Assembly: GCF_002270485.1 (NCBI RefSeq)
Contig: NZ_NQOG01000001.1
Span: 310,001 to 374,000, forward strand
Source of the DNA: Anaerostipes hominis (ex Lee et al. 2021)
GTDB taxonomy: Bacteria > Bacillota > Clostridia > Lachnospirales > Lachnospiraceae
Direction: 5' to 3'
Length of the DNA: 64,000 bases
The notes under the pieces were generated by a model that had not been told where the DNA came from, ran no database searches, and saw only the letters and a program-made list of their open reading frames with translations. Positions 1 through 8,833 of this stretch are shown piece by piece; the stretch's first letter is position 1, and the number at the start of each line of letters is the position of its first letter. The position numbers were made by a program, and so were the translations under genes.

Positions 1-75
1 ATGGATATATGAAGAATCCAGAAAATCTATGAGGATAATATAAACGGACGAATCTCTGATGAACGCTATGCCCTT
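1..75 (+). pseudogene. Scrap of a large serine recombinase
   Basis: After an in-frame TGA at 10-12, the plus strand encodes residues reading RIQKIYEDNINGRISDERYA, which resembles the conserved middle segment of TnpX-type large serine recombinases (known pattern: IQKLYEDN-x-G-ISDERF). The similarity stops near position 75 and the frame then runs through unrelated sequence antisense to the next gene. The N-terminal part, if present, lies left of the window. This is read as a relic of an integrated element; the short match limits confidence. Confidence 0.5.
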
Positions 76-126
76 TTGTTTTTTCTATCCACTACCTCTT
101 TATTTCAAATTTATCCTCCTTGTGTT

Positions 127-1218
127 CTAGTTTTCATATATATCTTTCAGGATCGCCTCAGCACTTTTCCTGTGATAACCCTCCGGATCTTCCATAATAT
201 GATCTCCGGAAATATCCCATCTCATCTGTCCGTACTGGGTAAGATAGCTCCTTCCCCTGGAACAGTCCGGATATCTTTTGTACCATTTTCTATGATACTT
301 TTTCATATATTTTCTGGCAAGTGCCAGTGCCTGGCTTTTTTTCTTTCCTGCCGGTGTGGCCGTTCCGGAAATCTGCACTCCTTTCGGACTGGAATGAACC
401 AAAACGACACTGCCGTCTTTACAGGAGCCGATAACGATCCATACATGGCCGCAGCTTGAAGATCCCATAATATCTCCTGCTTTGTAGTCTGTCACCTTAC
501 TCTTGATTTTATATGTTCCCCAGCCTTTTTGAGCGAATAATTTAGGCTGGTCTTTTGCCTTCCTCACATAACCGCCTTTGCCCGGCACCGTATTTCTGAT
601 ATTATATACGGTCCACCCGACGAAGCCGGAGCAATCCAGCCCTTTTCCTCTGCGGTAGCGGTACTTTTTGTAATTATACCCTGAATTCTGTGACAGGAAA
701 AACCGGTTCCATTCGCCGTTAAGTCCGATCCTCTTCCCGTCATTCCCGGTTCCGGTATCAGCCTTATTCCATCCTCCGCCCCAGATGTATAAGGTGGTGC
801 CCACCGGGGCTGCGGCTGTTTTCAGGAAATTTTTAATGGTAGATTCTCCTCTGGCTGCCATTGATACCTTAACTGTTTTAGAAAATCCGCTGTAATATTC
901 CTTCTTTTTGTATTTCCTGTAAGAACGGACTTTGAAGCGATAATTGACTCCGGGCTTCAATCCTTTGATCACATGTCTGGATGCCTTTGAGACAGCCTTT
1001 TTTCTGTACTTTTTCTTCTCTTTGTCGTACAAGTAAATCTCCGTCCCTATGGCCTTTTTCCCCTTAACCCAGGACAGAACAACATTTCTTTTTACGGCGG
1101 TGGCCATCACTCCTGAAGGCTTCCCCGGTTTTTTCGATGCTCCCTGAATTTGTCTCTCTCCTCCTGCCCATACCAGCATCATACAGAGTGCTGTAAGCAG
1201 TATTCTCTTTGCTTTCAT
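127..1218 (-). CDS. Secreted NlpC/P60-like cysteine peptidase with an FnIII-like domain
   Basis: This 363-residue protein has a signal peptide (about residues 1-26), a fibronectin type III-like domain (about 33-121, very Lys/Tyr-rich) and a C-terminal NlpC/P60-like domain. The catalytic cysteine is visible in LDCSGFVGW (C196), followed by a His in CGHVWIVIG (H258) and a third polar residue near HSSPKG (H275), the order expected for this fold. Members of the family cut peptides of peptidoglycan outside the cell. The net positive charge suits wall binding. It is monocistronic or co-transcribed with the hydrolase gene 22 bases upstream. The peptidase fold is well supported; the substrate is inferred. 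Confidence 0.75.
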   Translation of the reverse strand: MKAKRILLTALCMMLVWAGGERQIQGASKKPGKPSGVMATAVKRNVVLSWVKGKKAIGTEIYLYDKEKKKYRKKAVSKASRHVIKGLKPGVNYRFKVRSYRKYKKKEYYSGFSKTVKVSMAARGESTIKNFLKTAAAPVGTTLYIWGGGWNKADTGTGNDGKRIGLNGEWNRFFLSQNSGYNYKKYRYRRGKGLDCSGFVGWTVYNIRNTVPGKGGYVRKAKDQPKLFAQKGWGTYKIKSKVTDYKAGDIMGSSSCGHVWIVIGSCKDGSVVLVHSSPKGVQISGTATPAGKKKSQALALARKYMKKYHRKWYKRYPDCSRGRSYLTQYGQMRWDISGDHIMEDPEGYHRKSAEAILKDIYEN

Positions 1219-1240
1219 GATTATGTATCCTCTATTTCAT

Positions 1241-2149
1241 TTATTCGATAAATTCGAGTATTTCGTTATAGATCTGATCGGAACACGCTTCGTTCAATAT
1301 TTCGTGTCTGCATCCGGGATATAGCTTTCCTCTCGTATTGGCATAACCAAGCTCCTTTAAAAAAGAGACCGCATTCCAGAATTGTTTTGGGGATACAATG
1401 CACGGATCATCTTCTCCTGCTATAAACAAGATCGGCAGCTCAGTCTTTTTCTTCTCCCATCCCCTCCGGCTGTAAGTCTCATCCATCAGATGAAACAGGT
1501 TTAAAAATCCGTTGTTTGTAAAGACAAACCCGTCCAGCGGTTCTTCATCATATTTCCTGACGTTATCTTTATCATAACTGATCCATCCGTTGAAAGATTC
1601 GCCGTCCTTGAGCTGCTTCTTAAAGGCTCCGAATGCCAGTTTATGAAAAAATAAACCTTTCTTCCGGTCTCCGCAGATTCTGCATGCGATCTTTGCCATC
1701 CCTGCGGCCGGCTTTGCCAGGGGATTTTTACTGGGACTTCCGCATACGGTCAGCGAGCTCAGTTCCCAGTCATACTTTTTCAAATAACACCGCACGATCA
1801 AAGAACCCATGCTGTGCCCAAATAAATGGACAGGCAGGCCAGGGAACTCCTTTTTGATCCACTCTGTAACCTGATGGGCATCCTCCACGACGGCCCGTCC
1901 GGAGGTGTCATAAAAATATCCAAGATCGTCTGCTCTCACTATACTCTTACCATGTCCTCTGTGGTCATGGATCACTGCAGCATAACCGCAGCTTTCCAAA
2001 TATTCCATAAACGGAAGATAACGTTCCTTATGCTCACTCATCCCATGGCAGATCTGGACCACTGCCTCAGGCTTATGTTCAGGCGTTATGGCTAATACAT
2101 GGAGACGGTGGCTGTCTTCTTCAGATTTTAAATATAATTCTCTTTTCAT
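1241..2149 (-). CDS. Alpha/beta hydrolase, lysophospholipase/monoacylglycerol lipase-like
   Basis: A 302-residue cytoplasmic alpha/beta hydrolase with no signal peptide. It shows HGMSEHKERY near residue 35 (oxyanion region), DHRGHGKS near 62, the nucleophile elbow GHSMGS with S113, an acidic residue in AGEDDP near 247 and a histidine in CRHEILNE near 284, giving a complete Ser-Asp-His set. This arrangement is typical of the PldB/monoacylglycerol lipase family, which cleaves acyl esters of glycerol. The start is preceded by AGGAGG. The actual lipid or ester substrate cannot be read from the sequence. Confidence 0.8.
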   Translation of the reverse strand: MKRELYLKSEEDSHRLHVLAITPEHKPEAVVQICHGMSEHKERYLPFMEYLESCGYAAVIHDHRGHGKSIVRADDLGYFYDTSGRAVVEDAHQVTEWIKKEFPGLPVHLFGHSMGSLIVRCYLKKYDWELSSLTVCGSPSKNPLAKPAAGMAKIACRICGDRKKGLFFHKLAFGAFKKQLKDGESFNGWISYDKDNVRKYDEEPLDGFVFTNNGFLNLFHLMDETYSRRGWEKKKTELPILFIAGEDDPCIVSPKQFWNAVSFLKELGYANTRGKLYPGCRHEILNEACSDQIYNEILEFIE

Positions 2150-2192
2150 GCTCCCATCCTCCTATTTGTTTTCAACCTTCTTGTTATGATGT

Positions 2193-2221
2193 ATTATACT
2201 CGTTTTGCTTTACCTTGGAAA
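2193..2221 (-). promoter_or_regulatory. Candidate sigma-A promoter for the hydrolase gene
   Basis: On the minus strand TTTCCA (2216-2221) and TATAAT (2193-2198) are separated by 17 bases, about 45 bases before the start codon. The -10 is perfect, the -35 matches four of six. Confidence 0.45.
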
Positions 2222-2284
2222 GAAAAACAGATATAATTATTTTGTAATGTATTCTAATTTTATTAAGAACACAGGAGGACAGTT

Positions 2285-3106
2285 ATGAAGAGATTAAAAA
2301 GAGTTCTGGCACTTACTTTGGCTGCCGTGATGCTTTTTACACTGGGAGGATGTAAGAAGAAAACTCCCGAGGAAGTATTGGAAGCTGCCACGAAGAAAAT
2401 GAGCAAGGTAAAATCTGCCGATATAAGCGGAAATATCAAAATGAAGATGAGCAGTACTTCATCCACCAGTTCCAGCCTTGAGATGAACATGGGACTCAAG
2501 ATGAAGGCTACTGACATGACATCGGAAGACATGAAGATGGATATGGACCTCACCATGGGGATTGCCGGTCAGGATATGGTCATCAAAGCCTATTACGCCG
2601 ACGGTTACTACTATATGAACTATTCCGGTCAGAAACAGAAACAGAAAATGGACTTTACAGCCATGCAGAAACAGATGGAAAGTTCTACCGGACAATTTGA
2701 TATGTCTGTTGACAATTACAAAGACCTGAAGATGGAAAAGAAAGATGATAATTATATTATCTCCTTTAAGTTTAAAGAGAAAGCACTCAACGACTACATC
2801 AATAAAATGATGGGGCAGATGAATTCCACAGGCGCTGCAGGTTCCAGTACCAATTATGCGGATCAGGTAAAGTTTGACTCTATGTCCGGTACCATGACCG
2901 TCAATAAAGACTCAGAGATCACTGCACAGAAGATCAATATGGTTGTTTCAAGCAAAGAAGATACGAAGCTTAAGATCAAAATGATCGTTGATGTTAAATA
3001 TAACAGTATCGGAAAAGATGTGAAAGTAACACTTCCTGATGACCTCGATACTTATAAGGAAGCTCCTGCAACGACCGCGGCGCCTTCCACAACAACTGCA
3101 CAGTAA
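2285..3106 (+). CDS. Lipoprotein of the LolA-like/DUF6612 type
   Basis: A 273-residue protein with a lipoprotein signal peptide: Lys/Arg-rich start, hydrophobic core and lipobox LGGC (Cys about residue 22). The mature part is rich in Met, Lys, Ser and Asp and carries repeated KMKM-type strands, the look of the curved beta-sheet lipoproteins related to LolA/LppX and often annotated DUF6612. The tail is low complexity (APATTAAPSTTTAQ). Such proteins are anchored to the outer face of the membrane; no enzymatic motif is visible. AGGAGG lies 7 bases before the ATG. The family assignment is by general character rather than a signature motif. Confidence 0.65.
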   Translation: MKRLKRVLALTLAAVMLFTLGGCKKKTPEEVLEAATKKMSKVKSADISGNIKMKMSSTSSTSSSLEMNMGLKMKATDMTSEDMKMDMDLTMGIAGQDMVIKAYYADGYYYMNYSGQKQKQKMDFTAMQKQMESSTGQFDMSVDNYKDLKMEKKDDNYIISFKFKEKALNDYINKMMGQMNSTGAAGSSTNYADQVKFDSMSGTMTVNKDSEITAQKINMVVSSKEDTKLKIKMIVDVKYNSIGKDVKVTLPDDLDTYKEAPATTAAPSTTTAQ

Positions 3107-3114
3107 ATTACAGC

Positions 3115-3142
3115 GGGCCTTCCGGATTCCTCCGGCAGGCCC
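3115..3142. terminator. Bidirectional terminator between convergent genes
   Basis: GGGCCT-CCGGA and TCCGG-AGGCCC pair around a 4-base loop between the lipoprotein gene and citrate synthase, with a T-rich tail on the plus side. Confidence 0.65.
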
Positions 3143-3159
3143 ATATCTTTTCCATGTTA

Positions 3160-4527
3160 TTAACGTTCTTTTATCGGTGTATATTTTTTATGTCCGGCCA
3201 CACCTTTGTACGCCGGACGAATGATTCTTCCTCCGTTTACAAGCTCCTCCATCCTGTGTGCGCTCCATCCTGCGATCCTCGCGATGGCGAACAGCGGAGT
3301 ATACAGTTCATAAGGAAGATCCAGCATACTGTAAATAAAACCGCTGTAAAAATCGATATTTGCGCTGACGCCTTTATATATTCTGCGCTCTTCGGCAATG
3401 ACTTCTTTGGCCAGCTTTTCTACATTGGTATATAAAGCATATTCCTTTTCTTTTCCTTTTTCTTTTGACAGTCCCTCTACAAAGTAACTTAATACCTTTG
3501 ACCGCGGATCGGAAATAGAGTAGACCGCATGCCCCATTCCATAGATCAGTCCGGACTTATCAAAGGCCTCTTTCCTCACGATCCTGGTCAGGTATCCTTT
3601 CAGTTCCTTCTCATTCGTCCAATCCTTCACATGTTCTTTGATATCAGCAAACATCTGGACAACCTTGATATTGGCTCCCCCATGTTTCGGTCCCTTTAAA
3701 GAACACAGCGCCGCTGCCACAGAAGAATATGTATCCGTTCCCGAAGAGGAAACCACGTGAGTCGTGAAAGTTGAGTTATTTCCGCCGCCGTGCTCCGCAT
3801 GGAGAACCAGCGCAAGATCCAGGATTTTTGCCTCCAGTTTTGTATACTTGCTGTCCGGCCTTAACAGATACAGAATGTTTTCCGCCGTGGACAGATTCTC
3901 TTGAGGCGGATGGATCACCAAGCTTTCTCCTTTTTCATAATGGCTGTATGCCTGATATCCATAAACCGCGAGCACAGGGAAAAGTGCGATCAGCTGAAGC
4001 GACTGCCTGAGCACATTTGGTATGGAAGTATCACTGGCGTTATCATCGTAAGAAAATAACGTCAGCACACTTCTCGCCAGCGTATTCATCATATCCCGGC
4101 TCGGAGCCTTCATGATAATGTCCCGGACAAAATTTGTCGGAAGCTGACGGTATTCCGCCAGAAGCTGTTTTAAATCCTGTAGCTGTTCCTCATTGGGCAG
4201 TTCCCCGAATAAAAGGAGGTAGACTGTCTCCTCGAATCCATACCTCTCTTCTTTGATAAATCCCTGGACAATATCTTCAATGTCAATTCCATGATAATAT
4301 AATTTTCCATCACAGGGAACAATCTCTCTGTCCTCGACCATATAGGACATAATCGTCGAAATATCAGTCAGTCCTGCAAGTACACCTTCTCCGCTCTGTT
4401 TCCGCAGCCCTCTTTTCACATCATACTTTTCAAAAAGGGTGGGATCAATTTTCTTCTCACACTTTTTTGCCAGTTCTTCAATTTCAGGTGTAATTTCAGA
4501 AAACTTATTCGGCATATTTTTTATCAT
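3160..4527 (-). CDS. gltA: Citrate synthase
   Basis: This 455-residue protein condenses acetyl-CoA with oxaloacetate to citrate. The three catalytic positions of the family are recognisable: His in LHAEHGGGNNS, His in GMGHAVYSISDPRS and Asp in SANIDFYSGFIYSML. An N-terminal extension of about 60 residues before the core (FEKYDVKRGLRKQSGEGVLAGL) is common in Clostridia. The gene lies 59 bases downstream of the ABC transporter ATPase on the same strand, so read-through is possible. Together with the isocitrate dehydrogenase at 20.5 kb it provides an oxidative branch to 2-oxoglutarate; no aconitase gene is in the window. Confidence 0.95.
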   Translation of the reverse strand: MIKNMPNKFSEITPEIEELAKKCEKKIDPTLFEKYDVKRGLRKQSGEGVLAGLTDISTIMSYMVEDREIVPCDGKLYYHGIDIEDIVQGFIKEERYGFEETVYLLLFGELPNEEQLQDLKQLLAEYRQLPTNFVRDIIMKAPSRDMMNTLARSVLTLFSYDDNASDTSIPNVLRQSLQLIALFPVLAVYGYQAYSHYEKGESLVIHPPQENLSTAENILYLLRPDSKYTKLEAKILDLALVLHAEHGGGNNSTFTTHVVSSSGTDTYSSVAAALCSLKGPKHGGANIKVVQMFADIKEHVKDWTNEKELKGYLTRIVRKEAFDKSGLIYGMGHAVYSISDPRSKVLSYFVEGLSKEKGKEKEYALYTNVEKLAKEVIAEERRIYKGVSANIDFYSGFIYSMLDLPYELYTPLFAIARIAGWSAHRMEELVNGGRIIRPAYKGVAGHKKYTPIKER

Positions 4528-4586
4528 CTTGATTGCTCCTTTCTTACTATGATTCTTAACATTTAAAAGCCCTGTTTACTGCACTG

Positions 4587-5348
4587 TTATGCAATATCAT
4601 GGTACTTTCCGAGGAATTCCCTCGTCCGCTCATTGGCTGAGTTAAACACATCCTCCGGAGCCGCATCTTCCACGATGACTCCCTGGTCCATGAAGATGAC
4701 CCGGTCTGAGATCTCTTTCGCAAATGCCATCTCATGGGTGACGATCACCATGGTCATATTCAGATCTGCCAGGGATTTGATGACCTTCAGCACCTCTCCG
4801 GTCAGCTCCGGGTCCAGTGCAGAAGTCGGCTCGTCGAAGAACAGAATTTTCGGCTCCAGCGCCAGCGCCCTTGCTATGGAGACCCTCTGGGACTGACCGC
4901 CTGACAGTTCACACGGATAGGCATCGGCCTTTTCTTCGAGTCCGAGCTTCCTGAGCAGTCCAAATGCCTTCTCTCTGGCTTCTTCTTTTGGGATACCGGC
5001 CACCTGTACCGGAGCCTCCATTACATTTCTCAGCACACTGTAATGAGGAAACAGATTAAAATTCTGAAAAACAAATCCTGTCTCCATCAGTATTTTCTTT
5101 TGTACCTCTTTTGACGCATACTCCGGCGTGTCTCCGTTCATGGATACCAGCGTATGGCCATTGATCTCAATGGTTCCCTTCGTCACCTTTTCCAGCTGGT
5201 TCATACATCTTAACAGCGTGGATTTCCCGGAACCGGAGGAACCAATGATCGTCACGATCTCTCCGTCGTTAATCTGGAAAGAAATATCTTTTAAGACCTT
5301 CAGCTTTCCAAAATTTTTCTGGAGATTAGTCACAGATAAAACACTCAT
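4587..5348 (-). CDS. Polar amino acid ABC transporter, ATP-binding subunit
   Basis: A 253-residue ABC ATPase of the GlnQ/HisP type. Walker A reads GSSGSGKST (about residues 36-44), the Q-loop is [10 protein letters not shown], the signature is LSGGQSQR and Walker B is [14 protein letters not shown], followed by the switch histidine in IVTHEM. It energises uptake through the membrane subunit encoded 12 bases upstream. A GGAGG lies just before the ATG. The substrate is an amino acid by family; which one cannot be read. Confidence 0.9.
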   Translation of the reverse strand: MSVLSVTNLQKNFGKLKVLKDISFQINDGEIVTIIGSSGSGKSTLLRCMNQLEKVTKGTIEINGHTLVSMNGDTPEYASKEVQKKILMETGFVFQNFNLFPHYSVLRNVMEAPVQVAGIPKEEAREKAFGLLRKLGLEEKADAYPCELSGGQSQRVSIARALALEPKILFFDEPTSALDPELTGEVLKVIKSLADLNMTMVIVTHEMAFAKEISDRVIFMDQGVIVEDAAPEDVFNSANERTREFLGKYHDIA

Positions 5349-5360
5349 TTTCTTTCCTCC

Positions 5361-6032
5361 TTAACGATAATAGCTCATCCGTTTTTCCAGGATGCCAAAA
5401 ACTTTAGATACAATCATATTCATGATCAGATAAAAAATACCTGCCACGATCAAATATTCCATCCCGCGGCTTCTGGACATATTATTGGCTGCGACCACAT
5501 AAATTTCCATGACACCAATCACATGTGCCAGAGAAGTATCTTTTACAAGAGTCATGCACTCACTTCCCATAGGCGGCAGTATGATCTTGACTACCTGCGG
5601 CAGTATGATCTTAAAAAATGTCTGTGCCTTACTGAATCCCAGCACTTTTGCTGCCTCGTACTGTCCGTTCGGTATTGCCTGGATTCCGCTCCGGTAGATC
5701 TCCGCAAAATAAGCGGCATAATTTAAGGAAAATGCCACGACTGCGGCCATGGTTCGCTCGATTCGTATGCCTAAAAGCAGATTCAGGCCGAAATAAAATC
5801 CGTATAACTGGAGAATCAGCGGTGTACCTCTCATGATCAGCAGGTAAAAACGCACCGGCAGCTGAATGATCTTAAATCTGGTCATCCTCCCAAGCGCCAG
5901 CACAAGCCCCAATGTCAGACCGAAGACCAGTGTGAGGAAAAAGATGATCAGTGTCTGATCCAATCCGTTATGTAACAGCATATCTGCAATGCCAGGCAGT
6001 TTTTCAAACCATTGTATGATACTATCTATCAT
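5361..6032 (-). CDS. Polar amino acid ABC transporter, permease subunit
   Basis: A 223-residue HisM/GlnP-type permease with about five membrane segments and the EAA loop (EAAKVLGFSKAQTFFKIILPQ) that docks onto the ATPase. It follows the solute-binding lipoprotein gene after a 111-base gap that contains a hairpin terminator. As only one permease gene is present the functional unit is presumably a homodimer of this subunit. Confidence 0.9.
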   Translation of the reverse strand: MIDSIIQWFEKLPGIADMLLHNGLDQTLIIFFLTLVFGLTLGLVLALGRMTRFKIIQLPVRFYLLIMRGTPLILQLYGFYFGLNLLLGIRIERTMAAVVAFSLNYAAYFAEIYRSGIQAIPNGQYEAAKVLGFSKAQTFFKIILPQVVKIILPPMGSECMTLVKDTSLAHVIGVMEIYVVAANNMSRSRGMEYLIVAGIFYLIMNMIVSKVFGILEKRMSYYR

Positions 6033-6099
6033 TTCTTTGCTCCTATAAGTATAAATTTTCCGGAATTTTTCTTGTCAGAAATTAATTTCTGTGTTGGTG

Positions 6100-6132
6100 A
6101 AAAAATCAAGAGGCTTTGAAAAAAGCCTCTTG
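6100..6132 (-). terminator. Intra-operon terminator after the binding-protein gene
   Basis: On the minus strand CAAGAGGCTT and AAGCCTCTTG form a 10-bp stem followed by ATTTTTTC. It lies between the solute-binding protein and permease genes. Partial termination here would give an excess of binding protein over membrane subunits, a common arrangement for importers. Confidence 0.75.
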
Positions 6133-6143
6133 CTTCTTGTCTC

Positions 6144-6953
6144 TTATTTGATTGTTGTCAGATCTTCGCCAAACCATTTTTTACTGATCTTAGCCAATGT
6201 TCCGTCTTTTTTCATGTCCTTTAACTGGTTTTCCACTTCGGTTTTCAGTTTCTCATCTCCGGTACGGAACCCAATGACATATTTCTCAGTACTTAAATTG
6301 TCATTTAAGATCTTGAATTTTCCCGGATCCTTTTTGGCGTAATATTTTGCTACCACTTCATCCATAACAGCTGCATCACAGCCATTTCCAAGGTCATTTA
6401 AGATCTCAACGTTATTGCCGAAGTAAACAATCTTTGCATTCTTTAATTCTTCTGTCTTGTCAACCGCATCTGCCGCCGTAGAACCTTTCTGTACTCCCAC
6501 CTGCTGCTTTTTAATGTCTTTTAAGCTCTTGATCTTGCTCTTTTCCGGTACGAGCATTACCTGGTGGTTATCCATGTAAGATTCAGAACAAAGCATCTCT
6601 TTTGCTCTGTCTTCGCTGTATGTCAGGCCATTCCAGATACAGTCGATTGTCTTGCCCTGCAGCTCCTGGTCTTTGGAATCCCAGTTGATCGGCTGTAATT
6701 TTAATTTGATCCCCATTCTCTTGGTAACTTCTTTTGCCATATCAATGTCAAAACCTACGATCTTCTGATCCTTATCTGTGAAGCCCATAGGAGGGAAAGA
6801 GGCATCCAATCCCAGAATTAATTCTTTGTTGTCTTTTACATACTGAAGAGACTCGTCTGTCTTACTTTCTTCTTTCTTTGAACATCCTGCCAAAAGCATA
6901 GACCCTGCCAGCACAGCACTCACGCAAAGCACTAATAATTTTTTCACTCTCAT
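6144..6953 (-). CDS. Polar amino acid ABC transporter, solute-binding lipoprotein
   Basis: A 269-residue family 3 solute-binding protein. The signal peptide ends in the lipobox LAGC (Cys near residue 24), so the mature protein is anchored outside the membrane. The start of the binding fold is recognisable (LILGLDASFPPMGF, then GFDIDMAKEV), as is the ligand region WNGLTYSEDRAKEM near residues 110-123. It is the first gene of the importer operon and has a strong promoter just upstream. The ligand (for example cystine, glutamine or another polar amino acid) is not determined. Confidence 0.9.
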   Translation of the reverse strand: MRVKKLLVLCVSAVLAGSMLLAGCSKKEESKTDESLQYVKDNKELILGLDASFPPMGFTDKDQKIVGFDIDMAKEVTKRMGIKLKLQPINWDSKDQELQGKTIDCIWNGLTYSEDRAKEMLCSESYMDNHQVMLVPEKSKIKSLKDIKKQQVGVQKGSTAADAVDKTEELKNAKIVYFGNNVEILNDLGNGCDAAVMDEVVAKYYAKKDPGKFKILNDNLSTEKYVIGFRTGDEKLKTEVENQLKDMKKDGTLAKISKKWFGEDLTTIK

Positions 6954-6993
6954 CCTAAAACTCCTCCGTTTTTATTTCCTGTCATGATAGCAC

Positions 6994-7020
6994 ATTAGCG
7001 TACTAAATTCATACGTTAAT
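6994..7020. promoter_or_regulatory. Candidate operator dyad for the importer operon
   Basis: ATTAGCGTA and TACGTTAAT form an imperfect inverted repeat (8 of 9 pairs) centred at the expected transcription start, directly downstream of the -10 box. The position suits repression; the regulator is unknown. Confidence 0.4.
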
Positions 7021-7049
7021 ATACTATCAAACTACTTGCTTTTTGTCAA
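7021..7049 (-). promoter_or_regulatory. Sigma-A promoter of the amino acid importer
   Basis: TTGACA (7044-7049) and TAGTAT (7021-7026) on the minus strand with a 17-base spacer, about 70 bases before the binding-protein start. Confidence 0.75.
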
Positions 7050-7091
7050 TCTCCATGGATAGTATTTCCTGCTCTTTTCCATGCAAAATCC

Positions 7092-7121
7092 TTGTTTTTG
7101 CGGTGCGATCCGTGTTATAGT
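7092..7121 (+). promoter_or_regulatory. Candidate promoter of the first glucosaminidase gene
   Basis: TTGTTT (7092-7097) and TATAGT (7116-7121), spacer 18, about 40 bases before the ATG at 7162. Confidence 0.45.
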
Positions 7122-7161
7122 AAATTTATCTTTGGTAAAGAAAGGAAGGGGAATATCTACC

Positions 7162-8547
7162 ATGAGAAAAAAAGGACTTAAAATACTCACCATGTCCGCG
7201 GTACTGAGCGTCTCTATGACTGCCTCTGTCTTCGCAGGAAGCCTGTCACTGCGGTATTCCGGAAAAGACCGCACATACAAGGGAAAACAGCTCACATTTT
7301 ATTATAAAGGAAAAAAAATCGATTTAGGAAAGGCCCCGGGCATCCAGATCAACAAGGTCAACATGCTTCCATATTATAATGCGATCGTGAAAAACGGGCC
7401 GAAAGTAAAGAGAAGCTACAACAGCAAGACCGGAAAGCTGGTACTCACCAACGGAAAGAAGACGATCACCTTCTATAAAAATAAAAAGTATGCCTATACC
7501 AACGGAGTAAAACGGACATTTACTACTGCTCCGCTGACTGTAAAATACAGAAGCATCAACAAAAACTATATTCTGCTCCCGGCGAAATTCACAGCCAAAT
7601 ATCTGGGCATCAGCTATACATACTCAAGTTCCGCAAAACGCATTGATTATGCAAAGCCTGCCGAAAGCAAACCTGTATCACCAGTCAAATCCAATACGAC
7701 AACAAAGTATAATACGACTTTGAACAATTACATAAAAAAACAGCAGGCCCAATGGAAAACTTACGGCGGAAAAACGATCGACTATAAAAAATACATCCCC
7801 GTAACTGCGGATAATACGAACAGTTTCCAATTTCTTCGTCTCGATACATACCATCCTGTAAATGCTTCTAAATTTTCCTCCACTCTTCAGACAATGGTTT
7901 CTAAAAAAACCGGAAGCGTATTATCAGGAAAAGCTTCAGTCATTACTAATGCTGCAAGTACATATAATATTGACCCGTTATACTTCCTCTGCCAGACCAT
8001 CCATGAAAGCGGCTATGGCACGAGCACACTAGCGAAAGGAAAGGCAGTGACACAGGTTATCACCGGTGATTCTCTCTCTCCAAAAGGGGCAACCGGAACT
8101 AAAGTAACAGCTTTTAATACTGTATCAAAGGCTGTTAAAACAGCTGGAGAGAAAAAAGGTAAGAAATACTACGAAGTTAATAAGAACGAATTTTATGAAG
8201 TGAAAAATATTTCATCCAAAAAAGTGTACAATCTTTATGGCATCAAGGCCTATGATAATGCCCCGCAGCTGGGCGGATTCAGCTATGCATATTATCAGGG
8301 ATGGACAAGCGTGGACAAAGCTATACAGGGTGCTGCAAAATATGTAAGTAATAATTATATTCACCATGGAACTTATAAACAAAATACCTTATATAAAATC
8401 CGATACAGCCCTTACCTCCAGGATCTGGGCCATCAGTATGCCTCTGATCCGGCCTATGCCCAGTCCATCGGCAAGCTGATGAATACATATCAAAGCGTAT
8501 ATTCAAGCACCAGCGGATTTATTTATGACACACCAGTATTCAACTAA
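7162..8547 (+). CDS. Secreted glucosaminidase-like protein with stalk domain (copy 1)
   Basis: The ATG at 7162 is chosen because AAAGGAAGGGG precedes it and a signal peptide starts there (cleavage after VFA, near residue 26). The 461-residue product has an N-terminal domain resembling the copper amine oxidase-like stalk domain (about 30-165), a linker rich in Thr, and a C-terminal glucosaminidase (GH73/Bax-like) domain from about residue 270. The catalytic Glu is probably in the motif QTIHESGYGTSTLAKG; PLYFLCQT and GIKAYDNAPQLGGFSYAYYQGW are also family-like. It should cleave glycan strands of the cell wall. The paralogue encoded 286 bases downstream is collinear. It lacks obvious wall-anchoring repeats. 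Confidence 0.8.
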   Translation: MRKKGLKILTMSAVLSVSMTASVFAGSLSLRYSGKDRTYKGKQLTFYYKGKKIDLGKAPGIQINKVNMLPYYNAIVKNGPKVKRSYNSKTGKLVLTNGKKTITFYKNKKYAYTNGVKRTFTTAPLTVKYRSINKNYILLPAKFTAKYLGISYTYSSSAKRIDYAKPAESKPVSPVKSNTTTKYNTTLNNYIKKQQAQWKTYGGKTIDYKKYIPVTADNTNSFQFLRLDTYHPVNASKFSSTLQTMVSKKTGSVLSGKASVITNAASTYNIDPLYFLCQTIHESGYGTSTLAKGKAVTQVITGDSLSPKGATGTKVTAFNTVSKAVKTAGEKKGKKYYEVNKNEFYEVKNISSKKVYNLYGIKAYDNAPQLGGFSYAYYQGWTSVDKAIQGAAKYVSNNYIHHGTYKQNTLYKIRYSPYLQDLGHQYASDPAYAQSIGKLMNTYQSVYSSTSGFIYDTPVFN

Positions 8548-8558
8548 ATAAAAGGCGA

Positions 8559-8590
8559 AATAGCTCAGGGACAGATCCTGGGCTATTTTT
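8559..8590 (+). terminator. Terminator after glucosaminidase copy 1
   Basis: AATAGCTCAGG and CCTGGGCTATT pair around a 7-base loop, followed by TTTTT, beginning 11 bases after the stop codon. Confidence 0.85.
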
Positions 8591-8600
8591 TATTACTTAG

Positions 8601-8702
8601 GAAATCATTTGACTGCGTCAAATCGCATCTGGCGCACAAAGTTTAAAAGCCCCTCAAAGAATAAGGGGTTGGGGAGATGAGGCGGGCCTGTCCACTTTGT
8701 CC
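8601..8702 (-). repeat. Palindromic interspersed repeat, copy A
   Basis: Read on the minus strand this stretch aligns over about 100 bases with the units at 18.9-19.3 kb: ACAAAGTGG, then CCCCAACCCC, CTTTGAGGGGCTT, ACTTTG, and a small hairpin ATTTGAC-GCA-GTCAAAT. In the tandem units the same hairpin is ATTTGCC-GCA-GGCAAAT, so one base pair has changed on both sides. It contains no coding sequence and lies between a terminator and the next promoter. Confidence 0.75.
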
Positions 8703-8765
8703 TCTCCTAAAACAAATTTTTTCTGCTCTGTCCGCCTTAAATATTACATTTATATTACGATTTTA

Positions 8766-8794
8766 TTGTATATTTTTTAATATAATGCTATACT
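8766..8794 (+). promoter_or_regulatory. Promoter of glucosaminidase copy 2
   Basis: TTGTAT (8766-8771) and TATACT (8789-8794), spacer 17, 39 bases before the ATG. Two near-identical ATATTACATTT tracts flank the region and could be regulator sites. Confidence 0.55.
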
Positions 8795-8833
8795 TATATT
8801 ACATTTCAATTACAACAGGAGGATAAATAGGTT

